From positions 1 through 64,000 of the forward strand of contig NZ_KB907212.1 in assembly GCF_000381885.1 (NCBI RefSeq): DNA of 64,000 bases, in the 5' to 3' direction. How positions within the stretch are numbered: the first letter of the stretch is position 1; each line of letters opens with the position of its first letter. The stretch is from Actinomadura atramentaria DSM 43919. GTDB lineage: Bacteria > Actinomycetota > Actinomycetes > Streptosporangiales > Streptosporangiaceae. Position numbers and translations under genes: made by a program. Of the stretch, positions 1-7,780 are shown in pieces. The notes under the pieces were generated by a model that ran no database searches, was not told the origin of the DNA, and saw only the letters and a list, made by a program, of their open reading frames with translations.

Positions 1-94
1 AGCGGGCAGCGGGCAGCGGGCAGCGGGCAGCGGGCAGCGGGCAGCGGGCAGCGGGCAGCGGGCAGCGGGCAGCGGGCAGCGGGCAGCGGGCAGC
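1..94. repeat. Heptanucleotide tandem array
   Basis: The unit agcgggc is repeated head to tail about 13 times without visible interruption, starting at the first base. The true left boundary is therefore outside the window. Such arrays often break assemblies, so this may be a contig edge. No reading frame across it looks real. Confidence 0.95.
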
Positions 95-949
95 GCGTGG
101 GGTCGGCGGATGGAGATCGGCGTGCGGAGGCCAGCGCGCGGCTCGGCGGCGCAGCTCAGCGAGTGGGGAATGGCGGTGTGGAAGGCGCAAGGCGCGAACC
201 CAAAGGCGCGAACCAGAAGCTAGAAGGCGTGGGCGCGGGAGTTGGGGAGTTGGCGGACGCGATGTGCAATGCGTGGCAGACGTAGCTCGGGACGACGAGC
301 GGAAGCAACGCACGGAGTCCGGCAGCGCAGGCCAGCAAGCGGAAGTCGAGAGCCCGAGGGTCGGGGACGTGCGCGCGAGGACCTGCACGTTCACGTGCGG
401 GTGCGGTCGATCACCGCACGCGGGCCCGGCGGGTGTCTGTCTGCGGGACGCTCGGCTTGCTGCGCTTGGTGAACGCGCTGCCGATCGTGCAGACGTCTTC
501 GCTTCGGGCGGTGCGTCGCGAGCAAGGGACGTGTGCGGTCGGTGTCGCAGTCCGTCCTCGGCTCCGGCGGGCGCGTCGCGAAGGCTCATCAGATGTTCGG
601 GCTCCGCTCGGCGTTGCCGCCGGATCATGCGCTCGGCACACGTACAGGCCCGGCGCCCGCCAGGCCGTCGAGCGTGAGGTGTCCGTCGCCGGCTGCAAGC
701 ACGTCGGGAGTTGGTGGTGTCTCGCTTCGGCGTCGCGTTCGCGGAACTCGAGGTCGTCGTCGGCCGGTCAGCGTGGATCGACAGGGCCTGGTGGGCTGCA
801 TGGATCGGCAGGTCTTCGCCGGTGGGCGTTAGATCCGGATTGTGGTGTGGCGGTGGATGGTGGCGTCCGGCGGCGTGGCGCGTGGTCGGGAGAGGGCGCG
901 TCCGTGATCGTGATGGGGACGATTTTCTGGGGACAGCTCTGGGGACGAG

Positions 950-1380
950 CGGTGGACAGCCGTTGTCCACTGTTTGTCGATGCTGTGGACGTTCCTTGTC
1001 CACACCCTGTGGGCTACGCACGGTGACTGATCGTCACGGCTCATGTCGTTGCTGGTCAGATGGTTATCCACCGGGTTTCCCCACTGGTCGATGTCTTGGG
1101 ATGAACCTGGGGACGAGCAGTGGACAGCGGTTCGGAGGGCGATGCACAGTCCTGTGCATCGAGTTATCCACAGGGTGTGGATGGCGTGGGTGGTGCCGGG
1201 ACTGCTCCACAGGCTGGTGTCGGGCAGCGCCCAGATCGGTGTCTCGGCTGCGGAAAGCCCGTCCAACTGGGGATATCGCTGTGGAACGGCACGCCGTAAC
1301 CGGCCGCTCAGCAGCACCGATGGATGTGGGCGAAGAAACACACAGCCTGTGGATAAAGTCGTCCACCGTCGCGGATGTGT
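950..1380. other. DnaA-box cluster, oriC-like
   Basis: Exact DnaA boxes are TTGTCCACA at 996-1004, TTATCCACA at 1164-1172 and TGTGGATAA (reverse orientation) at 1348-1356. Near matches lie at 963 (TTGTCCACT), 984 (TGTGGACGT), 1064 (TTATCCACC) and 1176 (TGTGGATGG). A perfect 10-bp inverted repeat with a 2-base spacer occupies 1140-1161 (arm CGATGCACAG), just before the second exact box. The density of boxes resembles an actinobacterial origin, but neither dnaA nor dnaN flanks it. It may be a displaced or secondary DnaA-binding site. Confidence 0.6.
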
Positions 1381-2007
1381 CCCCGCTCTGGTGACGCCGC
1401 GAGCAGGCCGCCCGCTGGTCGAGTTGTCCCGGAGAGTCGATCATGCCGGAAAGGGGGAATCCTTCGGTGTGCCGTCCCCGACTCCCGCGCGGTCGGCCGT
1501 CCACCGAATCGGCCATCCACCGAACTTGGGAACAGAGGCTCGGCGGTGCATTGATCAGGACGCGGACGATCGGCTCACCCGTTGCCTCGGGCAGATGAGC
1601 CGCGCGCCGGTTTCCGGGGTCCGCGCGGTTTCACTGCGCGGAGTGGGCGCTTGCGTGCGTCGGGCTGTGCTGGACAGCGTCGACGTTCGTGTGCGCAGGG
1701 CCCTTGCCGGGCGAGGTCGGCGTTCGCGTGCGCGATGCTGTGCCGCACGGGGCGGATGTTCGCGTGCAAGGCTGCGGGCGGGCGGGGGGCTGGCGTTTGC
1801 GGTCGCGGGGCCGTACCGGACGGCGGCTGGGTAGTGGTCGACTCGAACGACTGACGCCAGCGCGCGAGTTTGCGCGGCTCGCCGAGAACGCGCAGTCCTC
1901 GTGCTTGTCCCGACGCGCGTGCGCAAGGTCGTGCAGGTCCGGGGACGGGTGCGGGTCGGAGGCGGAACGCGCCGCTGGTCCTGGCCCGACGCTCGCGCGT
2001 GCGCCGG

Positions 2008-2042
2008 GGAAGTAATGGCCAAAGGCCGGAAGTAATGGCCAA
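2008..2042. repeat. 15-bp direct repeat, two copies
   Basis: GGAAGTAATGGCCAA occurs at 2008-2022 and again at 2028-2042, a 20-base period. It lies in non-coding DNA with no visible gene nearby. Function unknown. Confidence 0.85.
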
Positions 2043-2512
2043 GGCCGAGCACCCCGTCCGGCATCTGTGGTTACGCGCGCGCTGCGGGCCGAGGGTGGGG
2101 ACAGCGCCGGGGCGCGGGGGAATGGTGCGCGGGCAGGGCCGGGGCCGGGCCGGAACGGTGCGCGGGTGGGGGCGGGGAAGCTGTTCTCGGCGTGGTGCTG
2201 CTTCAGTCGGGCGGTGTGCGGGCGGGGGCAAGGCGGCGGTCCTGGCCGGGTTCATGACCCACATGCGCGTCGCGTCCACCGTCCAGGGCGCGTTCAACCG
2301 CGGGGCGGTTCGCTGCCTGTCACGGGTGTGGAGGTTGTTGGCTCTCCTGGGGAGAAGGTTGTCGGCGGTGGTGGGAGTCTTGGATGAGATTCGGTGGGTG
2401 GTGGGGTCGATGGCTCCTGGGGGTGTTGGTTTCCTTGGTCGGGTGAAGGGTGGAGCGGCGTCTTGCCGGTGGCGGCCCGAGGTGGTGACATGGCTCTGAC
2501 CTCGTCAAATAG

Positions 2513-2526
2513 CGAACATATGTTCG
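2513..2526. promoter_or_regulatory. LexA (SOS) box
   Basis: CGAACATATGTTCG is a perfect 14-bp palindrome that fits the actinobacterial LexA consensus CGAAC-N4-GTTCG. It lies 24 bases before the ATG at 2551, so that gene should be repressed by LexA and induced by DNA damage. The box is also in an AT-richer patch than its surroundings. Confidence 0.8.
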
Positions 2527-2550
2527 AGTCGGTGGTAGGGTCACGGACTC

Positions 2551-2772
2551 ATGGGGCAGCTTCTGAACGAGCCGGTCATCGCGGAGCACGACCCGGCCGG
2601 GCGGCTCACCGCGTATCGCTGGCGGGGCGCGCGGTACACGGTCGACGGCATCGTGAAGTCCTACGGGTCCGGTGTGTACCGGGTGCGGATCAGCGGGGCG
2701 AGCGGGCGCGCCATCGCGGAGCTCGGCCGTGACGCCGACCATTGGCGGCTCCGCCACGTCTTCCCCGCCTGA
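2551..2772 (+). CDS. Small protein, DUF6504-like, SOS-controlled
   Basis: 73 residues. The pattern YRWRGARYTVDGIV followed by VYRVRI and a C-terminal HWRLRHVF resembles the small actinobacterial DUF6504 family (WRGRxYxV core), whose biochemical role is unknown. Members of that family are often found near translesion-synthesis genes. The perfect LexA box immediately upstream supports a DNA-damage role here, although no imuA, dinB or dnaE2 is visible in this window. The 3' end overlaps the proposed start of the AraC gene by 44 bases. Family assignment is by motif recall only; the gene itself is fairly secure because of the box and the compact, non-biased composition. Confidence 0.6.
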   Translation: MGQLLNEPVIAEHDPAGRLTAYRWRGARYTVDGIVKSYGSGVYRVRISGASGRAIAELGRDADHWRLRHVFPA

Positions 2773-3601
2773 CCGGGCGGTCTGGACGCGCGTCGCCGCG
2801 CTGCGCGGCGGTGCGCCCCTCGACCTGCTCGCGGCGCGCATCGGGCGGCGGCACTACGCGCCGCACGTTCATGACGAGTACGCGATCGGGGTGTGCGTCG
2901 AGGGCCGGGAGACGATGCGCTACCGGGGGGCGCGGATCTGCGCCGAGGCCGGATCGCTCGTCGTCGTTGAACCGGGCGAGACGCATACCGGTGGCCCGGC
3001 GGACGCGGCCGGGTTCGCCTACGTCGCGCTCTACCCGGACGCGGCGCTCCTGCGCGAGGCGCTGCCCGGACGGTATGCGCCGCATTTCCGTGACGGCGTG
3101 ATCCGCGACCGCGGCCTCAGCGCCGCGCTGCGACGCGCGCACCTCGCCCTGCGGCGCGGCGACGATCCCCTTGAAGCGGAAGATCGTCTCCTCGCGATGC
3201 TCAACGCGCTCATAGGTCGGCACGCGGACGCCGGGACGGGGCCGACGACCTCGCCGGGACGGGCGCGCGCCGACACGATCGCGCGCGCCGTCGCCGAACG
3301 CCTCGCCGACGAGCCCGCGACGCCGCCGACGCTCCAGACGCTCGCGGCCGACCTCGGCCTGTCGCGCTACCAGGTGCTCCGGGCGTTCCGCGAAGCGCGG
3401 GGGATGCCGCCGTACGCGTGGCTCGCGCAGCACCGCGTCGCGCGCGCCCGCGCCCTGCTCGACGCGGGCCGCCGCCCCGCCGAGGCCGCCGCCGAGGCGG
3501 GCTTCGCCGACCAGGCGCACCTGACCCGCTGGTTCCGCCGCACCCTCGGCGTGACTCCTGGCGCCTACCGCGCCGCCGTCCTGAACCACGCCAGCCACTG
3601 A
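2729..3601 (+). CDS. AraC family transcriptional regulator
   Basis: 290 residues from the GTG at 2729; a longer in-frame start at 2672 would read antisense-like Arg/Ser-rich residues and is less likely. The N-terminal half is a cupin-type ligand pocket, with RRHYAPHVHDEYAIGV at about 39-54 and EPGETHTGGP at about 80. The C-terminal 100 residues carry the two AraC helix-turn-helix units: LQTLAADLGLSRYQVLRAF, then AAAEAGFADQAHLTRWFRRT, ending in GVTPGAYR. It probably controls a transporter or efflux gene, and the EamA gene 690 bases downstream is a candidate. Ligand unknown. Confidence 0.85.
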   Translation: MTPTIGGSATSSPPDRAVWTRVAALRGGAPLDLLAARIGRRHYAPHVHDEYAIGVCVEGRETMRYRGARICAEAGSLVVVEPGETHTGGPADAAGFAYVALYPDAALLREALPGRYAPHFRDGVIRDRGLSAALRRAHLALRRGDDPLEAEDRLLAMLNALIGRHADAGTGPTTSPGRARADTIARAVAERLADEPATPPTLQTLAADLGLSRYQVLRAFREARGMPPYAWLAQHRVARARALLDAGRRPAEAAAEAGFADQAHLTRWFRRTLGVTPGAYRAAVLNHASH

Positions 3602-4293
3602 CCCCACCGACGCCGCTCCGGGCGGGTCGGGCCGTCGGATGCTCGTGACGCCCGGTTGGGCGTCTGGGGTGCGCGGTCGCGTACTCGGGCCAGCGGTCGG
3701 CGGCCCCCTCGTGTCGGGTCAGCGACCCGCGAAAGCTGGTCCGGGTTCTCGCTCGCGTGACGCTTACGCCGACGCGTTGCACGACCGCGCCGGAACCGAC
3801 CGGGTTCTCGCGGGCGCGTGTGACGTTTGCTCGGGTGCTCAGGCTGAGGGACCGCAGGCTCGGGTCAGCGGTGCGTGACGTCCCGGCCAGGTTTCTCCGG
3901 TCGGCGGCCCTTCGTGTGTCCGGGCCAGCGACCCGCGAGGGCCAGTCCGGGTTCTCGCGGGCGCGTGTGACGTTTGCTCGGGTGCTCAGGCCAAGGGGCC
4001 GCGGGTTCGGGCCAGCGTGTGTGACCGTCCCGGCTGGGTTCCTCCGGTCAGCGGGGCGGATCGGTGGTCCGGGACGACGGTCGCGGCGTTCGAGTGGATG
4101 ACCCTCCAGGAGCCGCCCCCGTAGTTCGTCCGCGGGGGAAGTCGCGCGGTATCCGGTCCGCTGTGCTGACTGCTTCCGTTGGGGGATTTGGTGGGGAATG
4201 GGTGGTTGAGGGTTGCAATTGCGTTCAAGACTGGGTGGGCGTGGGGTGTGAGGGTTCGTCCTGGATGTGGAGGCTTGGTCTAGGAGGCGTGCG
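3602..4293. other. Intergenic region with degenerate repeats
   Basis: About 690 bases without a supported gene, between the AraC and EamA genes. A 43-bp block is perfectly duplicated (see the separate entry) and further imperfect copies of its surroundings occur, for example around 3712-3751 and 3915-3958. The open frames across it change register at each repeat and have no ribosome-binding sites. Confidence 0.7.
3801..3990. repeat. 43-bp perfect direct repeat
   Basis: Bases 3801-3843 are repeated exactly at 3948-3990. The repeat begins CGGGTTCTCGCGGGCGCG and ends GGTGCTCAGG. The DNA between the copies is partly similar to the DNA after the second copy, so the larger unit is an imperfect duplication of roughly 147 bases. 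Confidence 0.9.
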
Positions 4294-5202
4294 GTGAGTC
4301 GGCGCGGGTGGGTCCTGTTCTCGGTGATGTGCGTGCTGTGGGGGATTCCCTACCTGCTGATCAAGGTCGCGGTCGGTGAGGTCTCCGTGCCGATGGTCGT
4401 CTTCGCGCGCACGGCGATCGGCACGGTGCTGCTCCTGCCCGTCGCGCTCCGGGCCGGGGGCTTCCGGAAGGTGCGGGAGCACTGGCGGTTCGTGCTGCTG
4501 TTCGCGGTGCTGGAGATCCTCGGGCCGTGGGCGCTGCTGTCGGACGCCGAGCGGACGCTGTCGAGTTCGCTGACCGGGCTGCTGATCGCCGCGACACCGA
4601 TCGTCGGCGTGCTGATCGGCCGCGCCACCGGCGACGCCGAGCGGCTGGGCCCCGTCCGGTGGGGCGGGCTGCTGCTGGGCCTGGCGGGCGTCGCGCTGCT
4701 GGCCGGCCCGCGGCTCGGCGGCGGGGACGTGCGGGCGCTCGGCGAGGTCCTGCTCGTCGTCATCGGCTACTCGACCGCGCCGATCGTCATGACGCGCCGC
4801 CTCGGCGACGTCCCGAGCCTGGCGATGACGACGTCGTGCCTGGGGACGGCCGCGCTCGTCTACGCGGCGCCCGCCGCGCTGACGCTGCCGGACGCGCTGC
4901 CGGACGGGCACGTCCTGGCCGCGCTCGGCGCCCTCGGCGCGGTCTGCACGGCGGTCGCGTTCGTCGTCTTCTTCGAGCTGATCCGCGAGGTGGGGCCGTC
5001 CCGCGCGCTGGTGTTCACCTACGTCAATCCGGCCGTGGCGGTCGTCGCGGGGACGGTGTTCCTCAGCGAGACGCTGACGGTCGGCATGGGCGTCTCGTTC
5101 GCGCTGATCCTGTGCGGCTCGGTGTTCGCGACGGTGCGGTCGGCACCGCGTCAAGCCGCGGCGGCGGCTGTGGGCGAAGCGCCGATCGAGGCCGGCGGCT
5201 GA
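4294..5202 (+). CDS. EamA/DMT-superfamily transporter
   Basis: 302 residues. The GTG start follows a strong TAGGAGG ribosome-binding site at 4281-4287. About ten hydrophobic segments are arranged as two EamA repeats: the first from SVMCVLWGIPYLLIKVAVGE, the second from about residue 150, ending with the conserved region VFTYVNPAVAVVAGTVFLSE. This is the drug/metabolite transporter fold, which exports small metabolites or amino acids across the cytoplasmic membrane. Length is normal for the family. Substrate cannot be told from sequence. The gene stands alone after a long non-coding gap. Confidence 0.9.
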   Translation: MSRRGWVLFSVMCVLWGIPYLLIKVAVGEVSVPMVVFARTAIGTVLLLPVALRAGGFRKVREHWRFVLLFAVLEILGPWALLSDAERTLSSSLTGLLIAATPIVGVLIGRATGDAERLGPVRWGGLLLGLAGVALLAGPRLGGGDVRALGEVLLVVIGYSTAPIVMTRRLGDVPSLAMTTSCLGTAALVYAAPAALTLPDALPDGHVLAALGALGAVCTAVAFVVFFELIREVGPSRALVFTYVNPAVAVVAGTVFLSETLTVGMGVSFALILCGSVFATVRSAPRQAAAAAVGEAPIEAGG

Positions 5203-5220
5203 AAGGCGTGTCGCTGCCCG

Positions 5221-5433
5221 CTACAGCCCGCAGCGCCATAGGACGATGATCAACGTGGCGACGACCAGCCCCGCCACGCCCGCGACGGTGCCGCCGAGCG
5301 CGATGAGCACGGCGCAGCCGGCGGCCGTGAGCAGCGCGGCCGACAGCATCTCGCCGCCGCCGCGGTCGTGTTCGGGCCGGTCGGGCGCGGCGATTTCCCG
5401 CTCCCAGAGTCGGAAGTCCTCGTGCGTGCCCAC
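5221..5433 (-). CDS. Small two-helix membrane protein, hypothetical
   Basis: 70 residues from a GTG start. A charged N-terminus (HEDFRLWEREIAAPDRPEHD) is followed by two adjacent hydrophobic helices (about 30-47 and 50-66) and a short WRCGL end. The polar head plus hairpin membrane anchor resembles many actinobacterial small membrane proteins. I do not recognise a family. The ribosome-binding site is weak, so the start or even the gene is uncertain. It converges on the EamA gene, with 18 bases between stop codons. Confidence 0.5.
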   Translation of the reverse strand: MGTHEDFRLWEREIAAPDRPEHDRGGGEMLSAALLTAAGCAVLIALGGTVAGVAGLVVATLIIVLWRCGL

Positions 5434-5646
5434 CCGTGGATTATCCGTTGGACGCCGGGGTTCGCGGAGGTGTCCGCGGCGCTACAGCACTGTCCGGATT
5501 GGACGTTCGGTCCGATAGTGCCGAGCGGGTGCGGAGCCGCGCGCATCGGTTGCTAGGCTGCGGAGAACCTGGGGGCGAAACTCGCGAGTGATCTCATCGA
5601 GATCCTCAGGATGGACTTCATAGTCGAAGGTGAAGGGGTCCCAATC

Positions 5647-5766
5647 GTGAAGAAGCTGCTTGTTCTCGCTGTGGTCGCTCTCGGTGGGTTCGCCGTCTGG
5701 CGCCGGCTCCAGCAGGACCGCGCCGAGCTGGACCTGTGGACCGAGGCGACGTCCTCCGACAACTGA
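5647..5766 (+). CDS. DLW-39 family small protein
   Basis: 39 residues from GTG 5647. An N-terminal hydrophobic helix (KKLLVLAVVALGGFAVWRRL) is followed by QQDRAELDLWTEATSSDN. The DLWTEAT signature and the exact length of 39 match the DLW-39 family, tiny membrane-anchored proteins that in actinomycetes lie beside the tRNA-Ala gene downstream of gyrA. Function unknown. An alternative ATG at 5611 is in frame, but the typical family start and the purine-rich GAAGGTGAAGGGG before 5647 favour the shorter form. Confidence 0.85.
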   Translation: MKKLLVLAVVALGGFAVWRRLQQDRAELDLWTEATSSDN

Positions 5767-5971
5767 TCACGGTTCCGCCGAGAACCGAGGTCGAGGAGAG
5801 CGGCCCCGGCGTGACCGGCGCAGCGCGCGCCTGCCCGATCCCGCCGGGTCCTCTGCTCCGGTCTCGCGCGCGTTCCGTCCGACCGAGCCGCGCCGCCGGG
5901 TCCGCATCGCCGGATCAAGCCGCGCGGCCGGTTTCCGGTGCCGTGAATCCGGTACGCTGTCCACGTTTTCC

Positions 5972-6044
5972 GGGGCCATAGCTCAGTTGGCAGAGCACTG
6001 GCTTTGCAAGCCAGGTGTCCGGGGTTCGAATCCCCGTGGCTCCA
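5972..6044 (+). tRNA. tRNA-Ala (TGC anticodon)
   Basis: 73 nt cloverleaf. The acceptor arms GGGGCCA and TGGCTCC pair with one G-U. The D-arm is AGCTCAGTTGGCAGAGCA, the anticodon stem CTGGC/GCCAG encloses TTTGCAA with anticodon TGC, and the T-arm is GGGGTTCGAATCCCC. The 3' CCA is not encoded (ACCG follows). The position behind the DLW-39 gene is the usual one in actinomycetes. Confidence 0.97.
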
Positions 6045-6048
6045 CCGA

Positions 6049-7020
6049 TCAGGGGACGAGCTGGAGCGCGCCGACGACGGAGCGGTCCTCGATCCGCCGA
6101 TGCGCCTCGGCGGCCTCGTCCAGCGCGTACGTCGCGTCGACGCGGGCGGTCACCGTTCCGTCCGCCGCCGCGCGCAGCGCTTTTTCGGCGACGGCGTGCC
6201 GTTCGTCCGCCGGGCCGTAGACGATGTTCCAGATGGGGCCGCTGACGGTGAGGCCGCGCGCGAGCAGGTTCATCGTGTCGAGCGGCGTCCACTCCCCGGA
6301 CGCGAACCCGTAGATGCCGACGCGGCCGCGGCCCGTCGCGGCGGCGGCCAGGGCCTGTTCGCCGATGGTCCCGCCCACGGCGTCCACGACGACGTCCGCG
6401 CCGCCGCCCGTCGCGTCCTGGACGCGCTCGACCCAGTCGGGCCGGGAGTAGTCGACGGTGACGTCCGCGCCCGCGTCCGCGGCGGCCGCGAGTTTCGCGG
6501 CGTTCGACGCGGCCCCGACGACCCGCGCGACGCCCGCCGCCTTCGCGAACTGGACGAGCAGCGAGCCGAGCCGCCCGCCCGCGGCCGTGACGAGCAGGGA
6601 GTCGTCGGGCCGCACCCGCATCGCGTCGAGGATGCCGAGGGCCAGCGCCCCGGCGGACAGCACCGCGACGGCCTGCTCGGCGCCGAGGCCGTCCGGGAGC
6701 GCGTGGAGGTCGGCGGCGTCGGCCAGCGCGCGCTCGGCGTACCCGCCCCGGTCGCCGTGGGCGGCGGTCGCGACGCGGCGGCCGAGCCACGACGGGTCCA
6801 CGTCCGGCCCGACCGCCGTGACGCGCCCGCCGACCTCGAACCCGGCGACGTAGGGCAGCTCCACCGGGAAGCGCCCGGACCGGATGATGGTGTCCGCGTA
6901 GAGGACTCCCGCGCGCTCGACGTCCACGACGACCTGGCCGGACGACGGCTCGGGCTCGGGCGCGTCCGCGAGCCGCAGCACGTCCGGCGATCCGTATTCG
7001 GACACTCGCACGACCTTCAT
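6049..7020 (-). CDS. Zinc-binding-dehydrogenase-type NADPH:quinone oxidoreductase
   Basis: 323 residues. The ATG at 7020 is preceded by AAGGAG. It is a medium-chain dehydrogenase/reductase: a GroES-like N-terminal domain (KVVRVSEYGSPDVLRL...GFEVGGRVTAVG) and a Rossmann domain with the nucleotide loop TAAGGRLGSLLVQFAKAAG near 150. The zinc-ligand cysteines of alcohol dehydrogenases are absent, as in the QOR (quinone reductase) branch, so reduction of quinones or enones with NADPH is likely. Divergent from the TetR gene, with a shared 142-base control region holding a dyad. It starts four bases from the tRNA-Ala end, tail to tail. Confidence 0.9.
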   Translation of the reverse strand: MKVVRVSEYGSPDVLRLADAPEPEPSSGQVVVDVERAGVLYADTIIRSGRFPVELPYVAGFEVGGRVTAVGPDVDPSWLGRRVATAAHGDRGGYAERALADAADLHALPDGLGAEQAVAVLSAGALALGILDAMRVRPDDSLLVTAAGGRLGSLLVQFAKAAGVARVVGAASNAAKLAAAADAGADVTVDYSRPDWVERVQDATGGGADVVVDAVGGTIGEQALAAAATGRGRVGIYGFASGEWTPLDTMNLLARGLTVSGPIWNIVYGPADERHAVAEKALRAAADGTVTARVDATYALDEAAEAHRRIEDRSVVGALQLVP

Positions 7021-7099
7021 GGTGACTCCTTCGCTGGATGGGCGGGGAGCCAGGCTGGCCCGCGCCGGGAAGCTCCCACAAGCGGCAGAGTCGAGCATC

Positions 7100-7115
7100 T
7101 GTCTCCATCGAGACA
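7100..7115. promoter_or_regulatory. Putative TetR operator
   Basis: TGTCTC-CATC-GAGACA is a perfect 6-bp inverted repeat with a 4-base spacer, between the divergent oxidoreductase (start 7020) and TetR (start 7163) genes. Position and symmetry suit a TetR dimer that represses both genes. Confidence 0.6.
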
Positions 7116-7162
7116 CATCGCCGAAAATGGCTCGGTTCCGGCGTCCGGTAACGTCCAGCACC

Positions 7163-7732
7163 ATGACGGCCCGGCCGGACGGACTGCGCGCCCGCCGCAC
7201 GCGGAAACTGCTGCGGGACGCGCTGATCGAGCTGATCGAGGAGCGCGGCTTCGACCGGATCACCGTCAACCGCCTCACCGAGCGCGCGATGGTGAGCCGC
7301 GCGGCGTTCTACCGCGCGTACCGCGACAAGTACCACCTGGTCGAGCAGGTGTTCGAGGAGGCGCTGGACGTCCTGGTCGCGGCCGTCGCCGAGGACGACT
7401 GCGTGGACACGCGCGTCGAGCGCTGGATCGGGTTCTTCGAGCACGTCGGGGAGTACCGGCGGCTGTACGGCGCGCTGCTCGGCGACCGGGGGAGCCCGTG
7501 GTTCGCGGCGAAGATGCGCGCGACGCTGGAGCGGACGGTCGCGGGGCACTTCCCGGACCCGGCCGCCGACACGCTGACCCCGGCGCTCGTCGCGGCGATG
7601 TTCGTGCAGGCCATCACGTGGTGGCTGGAGAACGACCGGCCCGTCTCCGAACGCGAGATCGCCCTGCGGACGATCCGCGTATCGGCGGCCCTCCTCGCCG
7701 ACGCGGGAATCGGCCGCCCGATAAACGGCTGA
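7163..7732 (+). CDS. TetR/AcrR family transcriptional repressor
   Basis: 189 residues. The N-terminal helix-turn-helix is LRDALIELIEERGFDRITVN followed by RLTERAMVSRAAFYRAYRDK and YHLVEQVFEE, the classic TetR DNA-binding segment (residues about 15-62). The C-terminal ligand domain includes ERWIGFFEHVGEYRRLYGALLG and WWLENDRPVSEREIA. ATG 7163 is preferred because residues encoded upstream are not conserved-looking and cover the operator. Divergent orientation to the quinone oxidoreductase suggests that this is its target. Confidence 0.9.
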   Translation: MTARPDGLRARRTRKLLRDALIELIEERGFDRITVNRLTERAMVSRAAFYRAYRDKYHLVEQVFEEALDVLVAAVAEDDCVDTRVERWIGFFEHVGEYRRLYGALLGDRGSPWFAAKMRATLERTVAGHFPDPAADTLTPALVAAMFVQAITWWLENDRPVSEREIALRTIRVSAALLADAGIGRPING

Positions 7733-7750
7733 CCTCCCGATTCCGATGGT

Positions 7751-7764
7751 GCGGTCCGGACCGC
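7751..7764. promoter_or_regulatory. Palindrome upstream of the Crp/Fnr gene
   Basis: GCGGTCCGGACCGC is a perfect 14-bp palindrome ending 16 bases before the GTG start of the Crp/Fnr gene. It may be an operator for autoregulation, or the base of a short hairpin. It does not match the canonical CRP half-site TGTGA. Confidence 0.4.
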
Positions 7765-7780
7765 CGAGAGACAGTCGGGT

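Larger units (their letters stand above)
95..2500. other. Coding-poor region next to the left edge
   Basis: About 2.4 kb without a convincing gene. Open frames exist on both strands, but their translations are Arg/Gly/Ala/Pro-rich, lack any domain I recognise, have no ribosome-binding site and overlap one another. The stretch contains the DnaA-box cluster at about 950-1380 and a 15-bp direct repeat at 2008-2042. From about 1550 to 2500 I see only degenerate GC-rich DNA. Confidence 0.7.

Noticed and set aside
1043..1834. 263-codon frame across the DnaA-box cluster
   Set aside because: No ribosome-binding site and no recognisable domain; it crosses the palindrome and boxes, and overlaps equally long frames on both strands.
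2520..2732. Frame starting MFESVVG from the ATG inside the SOS box
   Set aside because: The MFE opening is like DUF222 genes, but the continuation is an Arg-rich shadow of the DUF6504-like gene and shows no DUF222 similarity.
7019..7162. N-terminal extension of the TetR protein
   Set aside because: It would place the dyad operator inside the coding sequence and add Ser/Arg-rich residues not seen in TetR proteins.
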